A stretch of DNA of 64,000 nucleotides from Hymenobacter caeli (GTDB lineage Bacteria > Bacteroidota > Bacteroidia > Cytophagales > Hymenobacteraceae), in contig NZ_JABSNP010000007.1 in the NCBI RefSeq assembly GCF_013294115.1, forward strand, positions 124,001-188,000. The letters run 5' to 3'. The notes under the pieces were generated by a model. That model made no database searches. It was given only the letters and a program-made list of their open reading frames with translations, and was not told the DNA's origin. Position 1 is the first letter of the stretch, and each line of letters begins with the position of its first letter. The translations under genes and the position numbers were made by a program. This document shows positions 1-8,844 of the stretch, in pieces.

Positions 1-2395
1 AGTTGCGGATGCGGAAAATGTAGGGGGCTTCGGGGCCCAGCACGGCTGCCTGGCCCAGGCGGGCCACCAGCTCTTGGGCGAGCAGCACGGCGGCCTGCTC
101 GGCCACGCCCTGCTCCACGTGCTTCACCGTCAGCTTGATGATGCGGGTGAAGGGCGGGTAGCCGTGCTCGCGCCGCTGCGTGATTTCGTACTCGTAGAAC
201 TCCAGGTAGTCGTTGCGCATCACCTTGTCGAAGATGACCTGCGCCGGGTCGGCGGTCTGAATCAGCACTTTGCCCTTCTTGCCCTTGCGCCCGGCCCGCC
301 CGCTCACCTGCACAAACATCTGGTAGGCCCGCTCGTGCGCTCTGAAATCAGGATAATGGATGATGCTGTCGGCGTTGATGATGCCCACCAGGCTCACGTT
401 GGCGAAGTCCAGGCCCTTGGTTACCATCTGGGTGCCCACCAGCACGTTGGTTTTTTGCAGCTCGAAATCGGAAATGATTTGTTGATAAGAGTTTTTGGCG
501 CGGGTCGTGTCCAGGTCCATGCGCTGCACATTGGCCTGGGGCAGCATAATCTTGAGGTCGTCCTCGATTTTTTCGGTGCCGAAGCCCACCGTTTTCACCG
601 CCCTGGAGCCGCAGGCGGGGCACTTGGTCACCATGCTTTCGTGGTAGCCGCAGTAGTGGCAGCGCAGCTCGTGGCTGTGCTTGTGGTAGCTCAGGCTCAC
701 GGCGCAGTTCGAACATTTAGGTATCCAGCCGCAGTCCTGGCAAGCCACCACTGGGGCGTAGCCGCGCCGGTTCTGGAACAGAATGACCTGCTCCTGGGCC
801 CCCAGCTTGCGCTCAATCTCCCCCAGCAGCTCGGCCGAGAAGTGGTTGTGCATCGTTTTCTGGTCGCGGGCCTTGCGGGTGTCCACCAGCACCATATCCG
901 GCATGCCCGCCTCGCCGAAGCGCTTGCTGAGCGTGACGAGCCCGTAGCGGCCCTGGCGGGCCTGGTAGTAGGTCTCGACGGCCGGCGTGGCCGAGCCCAG
1001 CAGCACCTTGGCCCCCTGGTAGCTGCCCATCATCAGGGCCACTTCGCGGGCGTTGTAGCGCGGGGCGGGGTCGTACTGCTTGTAGCTCGACTCGTGCTCC
1101 TCGTCCACGATAATCAAGGCTAGGTCATCGAAGGGCAGAAACACCGCCGAGCGCACGCCCACCACCACCTGGAAGCGGCCGGCCAGCACGCCGTTCCACA
1201 CCTCCACCCGCTCGTTGTCGGAGAATTTGGAGTGGTACACGCCCAACCGCGAGCCGAACACGCGCAGCAGCCGGGTCACGATTTGGGCGGTGAGGGCAAT
1301 TTCGGGCAACAGGTACAGCACCTGTCCCCCGCCGCCCAGGGCCTGCTGGATGAGGTCGATGTAAATCTCGGTCTTGCCCGCGCCCGTCACGCCGTGCAGC
1401 AGGGCAATGTCGCGCTCCCGAAAGTGGGCCATAACTTCGTCGCGGGCCGTGAGTTGGGCCGCCGTCAGGTCGAAGTTGGGTTGCACGGCGGCGTTTTCGT
1501 CCAGCGGAAAGCGCGACACAATCTGGTCGAACTGCTCCAGTACTCCGTTCTTAATCAGCGTATTTACCGCCGAAGCCGACAGGCGCGGGCTGCTGGTGAG
1601 GGCCGCTTTCTCGAGGCCTCCGTGGTTGGCGTGCTCGTTGTGGGCCACCGGCACCCGTTGCAGGTAGTGGAGCAGCACGTCGAGCTGCTTGGGCTTGCTT
1701 TCGAGCTGCTGAAACAGCTGCTCCACGGCGGCTTCGGCCACGAAGCGGTGGGCCAGGCGCACCTTCTTCAGCACCTTGGGGGCATACTTGTCGGCCGTGT
1801 GCTCAAAGAGGAAAATCACATCCTTTTGCATCAAGGACTTGATGACCTTGTGGAACGAGGCGATGCCCAATAGGTCGCCCACCTCGGTAAAGGTCAGGGC
1901 CTTGCCGTCGCTCACCACGCCCAGCGCGTCGATGATGACTTCTTCCTGGGCCGTGAGCGGGTACTCGTTTTCCTCCCGCGCAAAGCCCGGGTGCAGCTGG
2001 ATGCGCGACTCGGAGCTGAGCTTGAGCGCGGCCGGTAGGGCGGCGTTTATTACCTCGCCCAGCGTGCAGAGGTAGTAGTCGGCCATCCAGCGAAACAGCC
2101 GAAGCTGCGGCTGCGTGACGACGGGCGCGTCGTCGATGAATTCGAGGATGTACTTGGCCTGGTAGTTGGCCGGCGGCGTTTCGTGCACGGCCGCCACAAT
2201 GCAGCTCAGCGTCTTCTTAGCCCCGAACTGCACGATGACGCGCCCGCCAATCACCACGTTGTCGTTCAGCTCAAACGGCACCCGGTAGGTGTAGAGCCGG
2301 GGCAGCGGCAGCGGCAAAATCACGTCCACGAACAGCGTCACCCGGTCAGGCGAGCCGGCCGGGGTCGGCGAAACAAAGTCAAGCGCTAAAGTCAA
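1..2395 (-). CDS. priA: Primosomal protein N' (PriA helicase), 3' end outside window
   Basis: PriA is a superfamily 2 3'-5' DNA helicase that reloads the replisome at stalled or collapsed forks. My reading of the minus strand gives about 798 codons without a stop. It shows an N-terminal DNA-binding region, Walker A GVTGAGKTEIY, a DEEH box, and the zinc-binding insertion with paired cysteines (CQDCGWIPKC, CSNC, CHYC, CPAC). The helicase C-terminal part follows, with GRAGR. PriA is usually about 730-830 residues, so only a few tens of C-terminal residues should be missing beyond base 1. I see no ATG near the expected N-terminus. The TTG at 2395 gives a start close to relatives, and a GTG at about 2343 is the alternative. 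A composite palindromic repeat lies about 55 bp upstream. Confidence 0.93.
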   Translation of the reverse strand, partial: MTLALDFVSPTPAGSPDRVTLFVDVILPLPLPRLYTYRVPFELNDNVVIGGRVIVQFGAKKTLSCIVAAVHETPPANYQAKYILEFIDDAPVVTQPQLRLFRWMADYYLCTLGEVINAALPAALKLSSESRIQLHPGFAREENEYPLTAQEEVIIDALGVVSDGKALTFTEVGDLLGIASFHKVIKSLMQKDVIFLFEHTADKYAPKVLKKVRLAHRFVAEAAVEQLFQQLESKPKQLDVLLHYLQRVPVAHNEHANHGGLEKAALTSSPRLSASAVNTLIKNGVLEQFDQIVSRFPLDENAAVQPNFDLTAAQLTARDEVMAHFRERDIALLHGVTGAGKTEIYIDLIQQALGGGGQVLYLLPEIALTAQIVTRLLRVFGSRLGVYHSKFSDNERVEVWNGVLAGRFQVVVGVRSAVFLPFDDLALIIVDEEHESSYKQYDPAPRYNAREVALMMGSYQGAKVLLGSATPAVETYYQARQGRYGLVTLSKRFGEAGMPDMVLVDTRKARDQKTMHNHFSAELLGEIERKLGAQEQVILFQNRRGYAPVVACQDCGWIPKCSNCAVSLSYHKHSHELRCHYCGYHESMVTKCPACGSRAVKTVGFGTEKIEDDLKIMLPQANVQRMDLDTTRAKNSYQQIISDFELQKTNVLVGTQMVTKGLDFANVSLVGIINADSIIHYPDFRAHERAYQMFVQVSGRAGRKGKKGKVLIQTADPAQVIFDKVMRNDYLEFYEYEITQRREHGYPPFTRIIKLTVKHVEQGVAEQAAVLLAQELVARLGQAAVLGPEAPYIFRIRN

Positions 2396-2450
2396 AACGG
2401 CGGCAGAGTAGGCGAATAGTAAAGATAACGAGCCGGTCCCAGCCGCGGCA

Positions 2451-2618
2451 CTGGCCGCAGTTTAGCGCAAAGTGCGTAACTGCCGGCCGGCAAACGGGGC
2501 GAGTCTGTGACTCACGGCCGCGCAGCGGCCCGGCGGGTCGGCCGTTCAATTCTGCGAGTTGCAAACTCGCCCCGTTCATCAGCCAGCAGTTACGCGCTTC
2601 GCGCTAAACTGCGGCCAG
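2451..2618. repeat. Composite palindromic repeat element, copy 1
   Basis: The element begins CTGGCCGCAGTTTAGCGC and ends with the near reverse complement GCGCTAAACTGCGGCCAG. The imperfect arms extend inward for about 60 bases or more through GCGTAACTGC and AACGGGGCGAGT. Each arm carries an inner palindrome such as GCGAGTTTGCAACTCGC. A diverged second copy lies at 61715-61895 with the same terminal and inner motifs. It codes for nothing recognisable. It looks like a REP/REPIN- or MITE-like non-autonomous repeat and sits between two minus-strand genes, just upstream of priA. Confidence 0.85.
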
Positions 2619-2631
2619 CGCTACAGCACCA

Positions 2632-4662
2632 CTATTTCAGCGCGGCCTGGGCGGCGGCCACGCTTTGCACCGGGGCCAGGCAGGTATAGTTGCGGCACAC
2701 GTAAATGTCGGTGTGCCCCGGCCGGGCCGGGCGGTGCTGGAGCAGTGGCAGGGCCCCCATCTTCGTCCCCCCGGCTACTACCGTGTCGAACAGAAACTGG
2801 CGGTTCAGCCCGGCGCGGAAGGCGTCGGCTTCGTGGCCCACAATGGCAATTTCGGGCCCCGGGTGCAGCTGGGCCGCGTACAAGGCGGCCCAGTTGGTGA
2901 GGTGCTGGGGCTCCTTCACCACCAGCGCCTGCACCTGGGCCAGCATGGCGGCCGCCAGGTCCACGTAGTCGGCGCGGCCGAGGTGGCGGCCCAGGCGGCG
3001 CAGGTTGTGCGCCATCACCGAGTTGGAGGCCGGAATCACGTTGTCGAACAGCTCCTTTTTGCGGGCAATGAGCGGCTCGGCGCTGCTGTCGGTGTAGAAA
3101 AACTGCGTCTCGGCAGGGTCGAAAAACTGGTCCAGCGCGTACTGGGTCAGGGCTTCGGCCTCCCGCAGCCACCGCTCGGCAAACGTCACTTCGTAGAGGC
3201 TGAGGTAGGCCTGGATGACCAGCGCGTAGTCCTCCAGAAAGCCGCTGATGTGCGCCGTGCCGGCCTTGAACGTGCGCCACAGCCGGGGCCCCTGGCGCAG
3301 GTGCTGCTCAATAAAATTTGCGTTTCGCTCGGCCATCGCCAGGAATTCGGGCTCGCCAAAGGCCCGGTAGGCGTCCGTGAGGCCTTGCAGCATCAGGGCG
3401 TTCCAGCCGGTCAGGATTTTATCGTCGAGGCCCGGCCGCACCCGCCCGGCCCGGGCGGCCATTATTTTCTGCTTCCAGCCCGCCACCAGCGCCGCCAGGG
3501 CCTCGGGCGCGAGGTGGTGGTGCACGGCAAAGTCGGCATCGGGCTCGCGGCGGTGCAGGATGTTGCGCCCGTGCTCCCAGTTGCCCTCGGCCGTGCAGTT
3601 GTAGTACTCGGAAAACAGCGGCTCCTCGGGCCCCATGATTTCGCGCAGCTCGTCGTGGGTAAACACGTAAAACCGGCCTTCCTCGCCTTCGCTGTCCGCG
3701 TCGAGCGACGAGTAAAAGCCGCCGTCTTCGCTGGTCAGCTCCAGCCGCACAAACTCCACGGTGTCGTACACCACGTCGCGAAACAACGGCTCGGCCGTTA
3801 CCTGAAAGGCCTCGCTGTAGAGGCTCACGAGCTGGCCGTTGTCGTAGAGCATCTTCTCGAAGTGCGGGGCCAGCCAGTCGCCGTCCACCGAGTAGCGGGC
3901 GAAGCCACCGTGTGCCTGGTCGTAGATGCCGCCCCAAGCCATTTCGCGCAGCGTGAGCACGGCCTGGTCCAGGGCCCCCTGGCTGCCGGTCACGGCGTGG
4001 GCCCGCAGCAAAAAGCGCCAGATGCTGGGCATCGGAAACTTCGGGGCCCGGTTGGTGCCGCCCCGCTCCCGGTCAAAATTCAGCCCCAGGTGGTAAAGCA
4101 ATAGCTTGAATTCTTCATCCGACACCCCACCAGCCGTGGCTACTGTGGCCCCGTATTTTTCCAGCTCGCTGGCCCCAATCACCTCCACAAACCGTGCGGC
4201 TGACTGCTCTAGCTCGGCGCGGTGCTCGCCGGCGTAGGCTTCACCGATGTTGGCCAGCAACTGCATCCAATTGGCCCGGGGGAAGTACGTGCCGCCGTAG
4301 AACGGCCGGGCGTCGGCGGTCAGAAACACGTTCAGCGGCCAGCCGCCCTGCACCCCCATGGCGTGCAGGGCCTCCATGTATACCTGGTCCACGTCGGGCC
4401 GCTCCTCGCGGTCCACCTTGATGCACACGAAGTGCGTGTTCATCACCGCCGCCACCGCCTCGTTCTCGAACGATTCGCGCTCCATCACGTGGCACCAGTG
4501 GCAGGCCGCGTAGCCGATGCTCACCAAAATGGGCTTTTGCTCGGCCTGGGCGCGGGCCAGCGCCTCGGGGCCCCACGCGTACCAGTCCACGGGGTTGTAG
4601 GCGTGTTGCAGCAGGTAGGGGCTCGTCTCGTGCGCGAGGCGGTTGGGGGCATGGGTGGGCAT
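2632..4662 (-). CDS. Thioredoxin domain-containing protein, DUF255/YyaL (SPATA20) family
   Basis: This 676-residue protein has the family's usual length. The first 170 residues form the DUF255 thioredoxin-like domain, with the signature [11 protein letters not shown] at about residue 55 and a C-x-x-C pair (CHWC). The rest matches the alpha/alpha-barrel part that resembles six-hairpin glycosidases. The cellular role of the family is not established, and a redox or sugar-linked role is only suggested by the folds. No signal peptide is visible, so it is probably cytoplasmic. The ATG at 4662 begins [17 protein letters not shown], the canonical family N-terminus. The gene lies between a terminator-separated GSCFA gene upstream and the repeat element downstream. 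Confidence 0.92.
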   Translation of the reverse strand: MPTHAPNRLAHETSPYLLQHAYNPVDWYAWGPEALARAQAEQKPILVSIGYAACHWCHVMERESFENEAVAAVMNTHFVCIKVDREERPDVDQVYMEALHAMGVQGGWPLNVFLTADARPFYGGTYFPRANWMQLLANIGEAYAGEHRAELEQSAARFVEVIGASELEKYGATVATAGGVSDEEFKLLLYHLGLNFDRERGGTNRAPKFPMPSIWRFLLRAHAVTGSQGALDQAVLTLREMAWGGIYDQAHGGFARYSVDGDWLAPHFEKMLYDNGQLVSLYSEAFQVTAEPLFRDVVYDTVEFVRLELTSEDGGFYSSLDADSEGEEGRFYVFTHDELREIMGPEEPLFSEYYNCTAEGNWEHGRNILHRREPDADFAVHHHLAPEALAALVAGWKQKIMAARAGRVRPGLDDKILTGWNALMLQGLTDAYRAFGEPEFLAMAERNANFIEQHLRQGPRLWRTFKAGTAHISGFLEDYALVIQAYLSLYEVTFAERWLREAEALTQYALDQFFDPAETQFFYTDSSAEPLIARKKELFDNVIPASNSVMAHNLRRLGRHLGRADYVDLAAAMLAQVQALVVKEPQHLTNWAALYAAQLHPGPEIAIVGHEADAFRAGLNRQFLFDTVVAGGTKMGALPLLQHRPARPGHTDIYVCRNYTCLAPVQSVAAAQAALK

Positions 4663-4697
4663 GGGAAGGAAGGCGAGGGGCGTGGCAGGTAAACAAC

Positions 4698-4722
4698 AAA
4701 CCCGGCGAACGAGGCCGGGTTT
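4698..4722 (-). terminator. Intrinsic terminator-like hairpin after the GSCFA gene
   Basis: AAACCCGGC and GCCGGGTTT form a 9-bp stem around a 7-base loop. Read on the minus strand it is followed by a T-rich stretch (TGTTGTTT). It lies 15 bases after the stop of the GSCFA gene and before the DUF255 gene. Confidence 0.7.
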
Positions 4723-4736
4723 GAATTAATGCCGAC

Positions 4737-7145
4737 TTACGCCGATAAATCCGAATCGGGGCCCGCGTCCGGCGGGGCCGCTGCTTTCTTCGCCCGCGTC
4801 GCCCGTGGCTTGGCCGGCTGCTGGGCGGCAGCCGGTGCGGCCGGTGCGGGTTTGGCGGCCGGTGCCGCCACGGCGGGTTTGGCGGCCGTGCGGCGCGACG
4901 CAGGTGCCTTCCTGGCCTCCACGGCCGGGGCAGGGGCTACCTCGGCCTTTTTAGTAGCACCGGCTTTGGCCGTTGGCTTGGCGGGTTTAGCTACCGGCCC
5001 GGCTGCTTTGGTCGTGGGCGTAGCCGCTTTGGCGGCGGGCTTAGCCGGCTTGACGGTTGCTTTGGCTGCGGGCTCAGCTGTCTTAGCTGCGGGCTTGTTT
5101 GCTTTAGCTGTTGGTTTAGCTTCCTCCACCGCTGGCTTGGTTGCCTTAGCTGTCGGTTTAGCTGCTTTGGCAGCCAGTGTGCTGGTCACCAGCGTGGCTG
5201 TGGCGCCCCGCATCCGGCCGGCTACCGGGCCGGTGGGCCGCACCAGTGGTGGGGCCAGTAGCTCGGCCAGGGTAGGGCCAGGTTTGGGGCGGGCCTCGTA
5301 CTCGGGCCGCGCCGCTGGTGCAGCGGGCGGTGCGGCCGCGGCGGGCGTGGCAAACAGCGGCCGGGCTTTGGGCTGTTGCCGGCGGTCGTCGCGGTTCCGG
5401 TTGCCCGATGGCTCCGGCGCGGCGGGCACCAAGGCTTCAGCCGCCAGCGGGGCCCCGGAGACTGGCTGCCCCGCAGCAGCCGGCAAAGTCGTTGCTGATC
5501 CCGGGGCCGATTCGGCCGCGGGTGCGCCTTCGGCGGCCGCGGCATGGGGCTGGGCCGCGGCTTTTTCGGTGTTGCGCCCACGGTCGCGCCCGCCCCGCTT
5601 CACGGGCACCGACTTGGTGATGACGCTGGACTTCTGAGGTTCCGGCTGCGGGTTGCGCGGCGCGGCGGCCACTTCCTCAGCAGGAGCGGCCAATTCCGCA
5701 TCGGCCACGGGGTTCTCAGCGCCTTCCTCGGCCTCCGTCGTTGCCAGCCGGGCCGCGTTTTTGCGGGCCGTGCGCTTGGCCCCGCCCCGCGAGCGGCGCT
5801 TCTTCTTTTTCGACGGATCGGTTTCGGTACCGTCGGCCGCGAACAGCGCGGCCTGGCCAGCCACCGGCGCAGCCGCTTCCACCGACTCAGCAGGGTACGG
5901 CACGGGCGGGGCAGCCGGCGCAATCGGCTCCTCCACGGGCATTTGCTGGTCCGCGTTGCGGCGGTTGCGGCCGTTGCGGTCGTTGTTGCGGGCCGCCCGC
6001 TGGGCGCGGAATTCTTCGGGCGACAGGCGCGGGGCCCGCTCGCCCGTCGTTGCCGGGGTATCGGCCGGCCGCTCGGTTGCTCCTGCTGCGGCGGTTTTCG
6101 TGCCTACGTCAATGCGCTCCTCCTCATCGGGAACCGCCTGCCCAAAGGCCGGAGTCGTGGGGACGGGCAGCGTGGCCAGCCGCTCGCTTACTTCGCGCAG
6201 CTCGGCGGCCACGTTCACGCGCTGGCGGCCCAGCTGCTCCAGTCGCTCCCTGGTGTTTTCCAGAAACTGCCGGTGCTCGGGGGCCGCCGCGTTCAGCGGC
6301 CGGTGCCCCAGGGCCTGGCGCAGCCCGGTCCATTCCTTGCGGAAGCGCCCAAAATCGGCGTCGAAGTACGCGCGGGCAAACTTCTCCCACACGTAGTCCT
6401 CCGCTACTTCCGACGGGTGCAGCATGTCGGCGGCGTAGAAGCGGTAGTCGCGCAGGTCGTCGGTCAGCAGCTCGAACGCGGGGAAGTAGCTCACGTCGGG
6501 CAGCAGCTCGCTCAGGTAGTGGCAGGCCACGCGCAGCACCGATTTGCTCACCGCATTCAGCGGCAGCGTGTCGCGCAGGTGGCGCACCGGGCTCACCGTC
6601 AAGATGATGCGCAGCTTGGGGTTGACGCGCCGCAGGTAGGCGTGGGTTTCGGCCAGGGCGTTGATGATTTCGTCGGGCGTCAGCAGCACCTTCTCGAACA
6701 GCTCGGCGGGCATCTTGTGGCAGTTGTTCACCAGCTCCCCGGTTTCGCGCAGGCGATAGGCCCAGGCCGTGCCCAGCGTGAGCAGCACCGCGTCGGCCCC
6801 GCGCAAAAACTCGCCCGTGCGCCGCACCGTTTGCTGGATGTCGTGCAGCAGCTCTACCGGCGTGGGGGCCCCCTGGCTGCCGTGCAGGTCGTAGCTCTGC
6901 CAGCGGCCCCGCGCCTCCACCAGGTGCTGCTGCCAGTCCACGTCCTCGCCCAGCGCCGCCCGCAGCAGCCGGCCCGCCGCCAGGGGCTGGAACACCGTTC
7001 CGAAGGGGTTTACCAGCACATTCACCTTGTCGGCGGCCAGCCGCGCCCCCATGCTGTCGGCAAAGCACGAGCCCAGCGTGAGCACCCGCGCCGCCGCGGA
7101 CAGCTGCTGCGCCGCTGGCGCAATTATCAGTTCAGTTCTAAACAT
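4737..7145 (-). CDS. GSCFA domain protein with long basic Ala/Lys/Pro-rich C-terminal tail
   Basis: Residues about 1-300 form a GSCFA domain: the motif LGSCFADSMG sits near residue 27, with NPFGTVFQP and later LTLGTAWAYR and LTVSPVRHLRD. GSCFA proteins are related to SGNH/GDSL-type hydrolases, are common in Bacteroidota, and usually have roughly 320 residues. This one has 802. Residues about 310-802 are low complexity. They include an arginine/asparagine-rich patch (NNDRNGRNRRN), a strongly basic cluster (KKKKRRSRGGAKR) and a terminal series of AAKPTAK / KPAAKA repeats resembling the tails of histone H1-like proteins. No signal peptide is seen. The ATG at 7145 is supported by the conserved N-terminus and by a -7 promoter element a few bases upstream. 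The family's reaction is uncertain, and the tail suggests binding to nucleic acid or another polyanion, which is inference. Confidence 0.88.
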   Translation of the reverse strand: MFRTELIIAPAAQQLSAAARVLTLGSCFADSMGARLAADKVNVLVNPFGTVFQPLAAGRLLRAALGEDVDWQQHLVEARGRWQSYDLHGSQGAPTPVELLHDIQQTVRRTGEFLRGADAVLLTLGTAWAYRLRETGELVNNCHKMPAELFEKVLLTPDEIINALAETHAYLRRVNPKLRIILTVSPVRHLRDTLPLNAVSKSVLRVACHYLSELLPDVSYFPAFELLTDDLRDYRFYAADMLHPSEVAEDYVWEKFARAYFDADFGRFRKEWTGLRQALGHRPLNAAAPEHRQFLENTRERLEQLGRQRVNVAAELREVSERLATLPVPTTPAFGQAVPDEEERIDVGTKTAAAGATERPADTPATTGERAPRLSPEEFRAQRAARNNDRNGRNRRNADQQMPVEEPIAPAAPPVPYPAESVEAAAPVAGQAALFAADGTETDPSKKKKRRSRGGAKRTARKNAARLATTEAEEGAENPVADAELAAPAEEVAAAPRNPQPEPQKSSVITKSVPVKRGGRDRGRNTEKAAAQPHAAAAEGAPAAESAPGSATTLPAAAGQPVSGAPLAAEALVPAAPEPSGNRNRDDRRQQPKARPLFATPAAAAPPAAPAARPEYEARPKPGPTLAELLAPPLVRPTGPVAGRMRGATATLVTSTLAAKAAKPTAKATKPAVEEAKPTAKANKPAAKTAEPAAKATVKPAKPAAKAATPTTKAAGPVAKPAKPTAKAGATKKAEVAPAPAVEARKAPASRRTAAKPAVAAPAAKPAPAAPAAAQQPAKPRATRAKKAAAPPDAGPDSDLSA

Positions 7146-7150
7146 CGAAG

Positions 7151-7158
7151 CAAAAGTA
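7151..7158 (-). promoter_or_regulatory. Possible -7 promoter element for the GSCFA gene
   Basis: The minus strand reads TACTTTTG, a full match to the Bacteroidota -7 consensus TAnnTTTG. It ends 6 bases before the ATG at 7145, which would make the transcript nearly leaderless. No good TTTG is present at the usual 19-bp spacing, so this is tentative. Confidence 0.4.
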
Positions 7159-7186
7159 GCCGCCCTGCACCATTAAAATAAAAAGC

Positions 7187-7217
7187 AAAAGGCCCCGCCG
7201 TTACGGCGGGGCCTTTT
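7187..7217 (-). terminator. Terminator of the rpsF-rpsR-rplI operon
   Basis: A perfect 14-bp stem (AAAAGGCCCCGCCG with CGGCGGGGCCTTTT) surrounds a 3-base loop. It is flanked by A and T runs on both sides, so it could work in both directions. It lies 22 bases beyond the rplI stop. Confidence 0.92.
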
Positions 7218-7238
7218 ACAAGCCTGGATAAGTTTCAC

Positions 7239-7682
7239 CTACTCGGCCACCACGCGGAAATGAACCGTGTGCTTCACCTCCTTGTGGAGGCTCAGCGTGG
7301 CAGTGTAGTCGCCGGCGGCCGAAGGCTCCTGGTCGAACGATAGGCGCTTGCGGTCCACGTCGATGCCCTTGGCCTTCAGGGCCTCGGCCAGCTGCAAAGT
7401 GGTGACGCGGCCGAAAATCTTGCCGCTTTCGCCCACCTTGGCCGGGATGTCCAGCACCATGCCGCCAATCTGGTCGGCCACGGCCTGGGCATCGCCCTTG
7501 ATTTTGTCGGCTTTGTGTGCGGCTTGGCGCACGTTCTCGGCCGTAATTTTCTTGTTCGTCTTGTCGGCCAGCATGGCCAAGCCCTGCGGCAACAGGAAGT
7601 TGCGGCCGTAGCCCGACTTCACGGTCACGGTGTCGTTCTTGTAGCCGAGGCCCTTGACGTCGTCTTTGAGGATGATTTCCAT
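7239..7682 (-). CDS. rplI: 50S ribosomal protein bL9
   Basis: This is the large-subunit protein that binds 23S rRNA domain V near the L1 stalk and limits frame slippage. The 147 residues are typical. The N-terminal domain begins MEIILKDDVKGLGYKNDTV and contains the conserved GYGRNFLLPQGLA. A central helix rich in lysine and alanine links to the C-terminal domain containing KIFGRVT. The ATG at 7682 is fixed by the conserved N-terminus. It is the last gene of rpsF-rpsR-rplI, 86 bases after rpsR, and is followed by a strong terminator. Confidence 0.98.
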   Translation of the reverse strand: MEIILKDDVKGLGYKNDTVTVKSGYGRNFLLPQGLAMLADKTNKKITAENVRQAAHKADKIKGDAQAVADQIGGMVLDIPAKVGESGKIFGRVTTLQLAEALKAKGIDVDRKRLSFDQEPSAAGDYTATLSLHKEVKHTVHFRVVAE

Positions 7683-7768
7683 GTCGTTTTTTCTGGTAAT
7701 AAGTATTCGGTAGCGGGGAGTCGGCCAAGGAAATGGCCAAAAACTGCCTGCTGCCCAATACGGACTAC

Positions 7769-8044
7769 TTATTTAAGGGCATCTGCTACGTAAGGCATCA
7801 GGGCTAGGTGGCGGGCTTTGGCCACGGCCTGGGTCACTTTGCGCTGGAACTTGAGGCTGGTGCCCGTGAGGCGGCGGGGCAGCACGCGGCCCTGCTCGTT
7901 CACGAACTTCAGCAGGAAGTTTGGGTCCTTGTAATCCACATACTTGATGCCGTTCTTCTTGAAGCGGCAGTACTTCTTGCGCGTGTCCACCGGCTTGTTC
8001 ATGGCCGAGCGGTCGTTGTTGCGGTTGTTCGAGGGCGTTGCCAT
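7769..8044 (-). CDS. rpsR: 30S ribosomal protein bS18
   Basis: This small-subunit protein pairs with bS6 on 16S rRNA. The 91 residues end in the conserved core with [18 protein letters not shown] and [14 protein letters not shown], and RHLALMPYV near the end. The first 20 residues are a variable asparagine-rich extension (NNRNNDRS). Only one of the cysteines found in zinc-type S18 proteins is present, as is common. It lies 13 bases after rpsF in the same operon. Confidence 0.98.
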   Translation of the reverse strand: MATPSNNRNNDRSAMNKPVDTRKKYCRFKKNGIKYVDYKDPNFLLKFVNEQGRVLPRRLTGTSLKFQRKVTQAVAKARHLALMPYVADALK

Positions 8045-8057
8045 ATCGCTGTTAAAA

Positions 8058-8435
8058 TTATTGTGCTACGGCTTCGGTCTCCTTGGCAGCCTTCTGCTGG
8101 TTCATCTCGCCGTTGCGGCGGCGGCGGTTGTAGTCCACGGCGTGCTTGTCGAGCACCGTGGTCAGGAATCGAATGATGCGCTCGTCGCGGCGGTAAGCCA
8201 GCTCCAATACATCAACGATGTTGCCCGAGCCCGTGAATTCCAAGCAGAAGTAGTAACCAGTGGTTTTCTTCTGAATGGGGTAGGCCAGCTTGCGCAGGCC
8301 CCAGGCTTCGGTGGACAAAAGGTCGGCGCTATTTTCCTTAAGCACCTGGGTGAACTTCTCGACCGTCTCTTGCACCTGGCCCTCGTTCAGCACGGGGGTT
8401 ACGATGAAGACCGTCTCGTAATTTCTTACTTCCAT
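8058..8435 (-). CDS. rpsF: 30S ribosomal protein bS6
   Basis: bS6 forms a heterodimer with bS18 in the platform of the small subunit. The protein is 125 residues when started at the ATG at 8435 ([16 protein letters not shown]), which matches the family N-terminus. A longer reading from 8480 adds 15 residues that overlap the promoter region and is rejected. The core contains [18 protein letters not shown]. The C-terminal tail is glutamate/lysine-rich ([14 protein letters not shown]), as is usual for Bacteroidota. It is the first gene of the operon with rpsR and rplI. Confidence 0.97.
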   Translation of the reverse strand: MEVRNYETVFIVTPVLNEGQVQETVEKFTQVLKENSADLLSTEAWGLRKLAYPIQKKTTGYYFCLEFTGSGNIVDVLELAYRRDERIIRFLTTVLDKHAVDYNRRRRNGEMNQQKAAKETEAVAQ

Positions 8436-8477
8436 TACGACGGGGTGAAAACTGATGAAAAAAATTTGATTGGGGCG

Positions 8478-8508
8478 CAAAGGTACTTATTTCCAAACAG
8501 ACTACCAA
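8478..8508 (-). promoter_or_regulatory. Promoter of the rpsF-rpsR-rplI operon
   Basis: On the minus strand TACCTTTG (8485 to 8478) matches the -7 consensus TAnnTTTG. A TTG lies about 20 bases upstream (8506-8508). The leader to the rpsF ATG would be about 40 bases. Confidence 0.6.
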
Positions 8509-8767
8509 GCTGTTGGCCACTTTCTCGGCAAGACTGCATTTCTTGGGCGAAACGCTGAACAAGTTGCCCCGCTTTTTTGTCCAGAAGGTGGTAGCATTCC
8601 AACAGGAAACGGCCCTGCGCCCCGAGCGGCCGGGGCAAGGCTGGGCAGTACTGAGCTGCTGTGGTAGCCGAATAGTTGACTATTTAAATGACGCTTTACT
8701 GCTTATCTATTCTGATTCTAAATAGTGTTCTCACGTTGTTCCCAGGCCCATAATCGCCCCTCTGGCT

Positions 8768-8798
8768 TTTGCTGCCCACGATTCGTATCCTACCTTTG
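8768..8798 (+). promoter_or_regulatory. Promoter of the act-cox respiratory cluster
   Basis: TTTG at 8768-8771 and TACCTTTG at 8791-8798 are separated by exactly 19 bases. This is the classical Bacteroidota sigma factor arrangement (TTTG, 19, TAnnTTTG). The actA ATG follows 46 bases downstream. Confidence 0.75.
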
Positions 8799-8844
8799 TG
8801 CCCCTGAAATGCCTTGGCGTTTCGTTATTTCTGCCTGTTTTCGT

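Larger units (their letters stand above)
8436..8844. other. Divergent promoter region between rpsF and actA
   Basis: This 409-base gap holds the start signals of two divergent operons: the ribosomal operon to the left and the act-cox cluster to the right. Several short open frames cross it but none has a recognisable product. I see no other repeat or RNA gene in it. Confidence 0.75.

Noticed and set aside
74..1123. Long plus-strand open frame opposite priA
   Set aside because: It is the antisense shadow of priA, with histidine/valine-rich low-information sequence; priA motifs on the other strand are unambiguous.
2379..2579. A 66-codon frame across the palindromic repeat near priA
   Set aside because: It is produced by the repeat sequence; the similar peptide from copy 2 reflects shared repeat DNA, not a gene.
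8725..8844. GTG start of actA at 8725
   Set aside because: It would hide the clear signal peptide that begins at 8845, and the promoter at 8768-8798 lies downstream of it.
8436..8844. Short proteins in the gap between rpsF and actA
   Set aside because: Open frames of up to about 70 codons are present but lack recognisable sequence and overlap the promoters.
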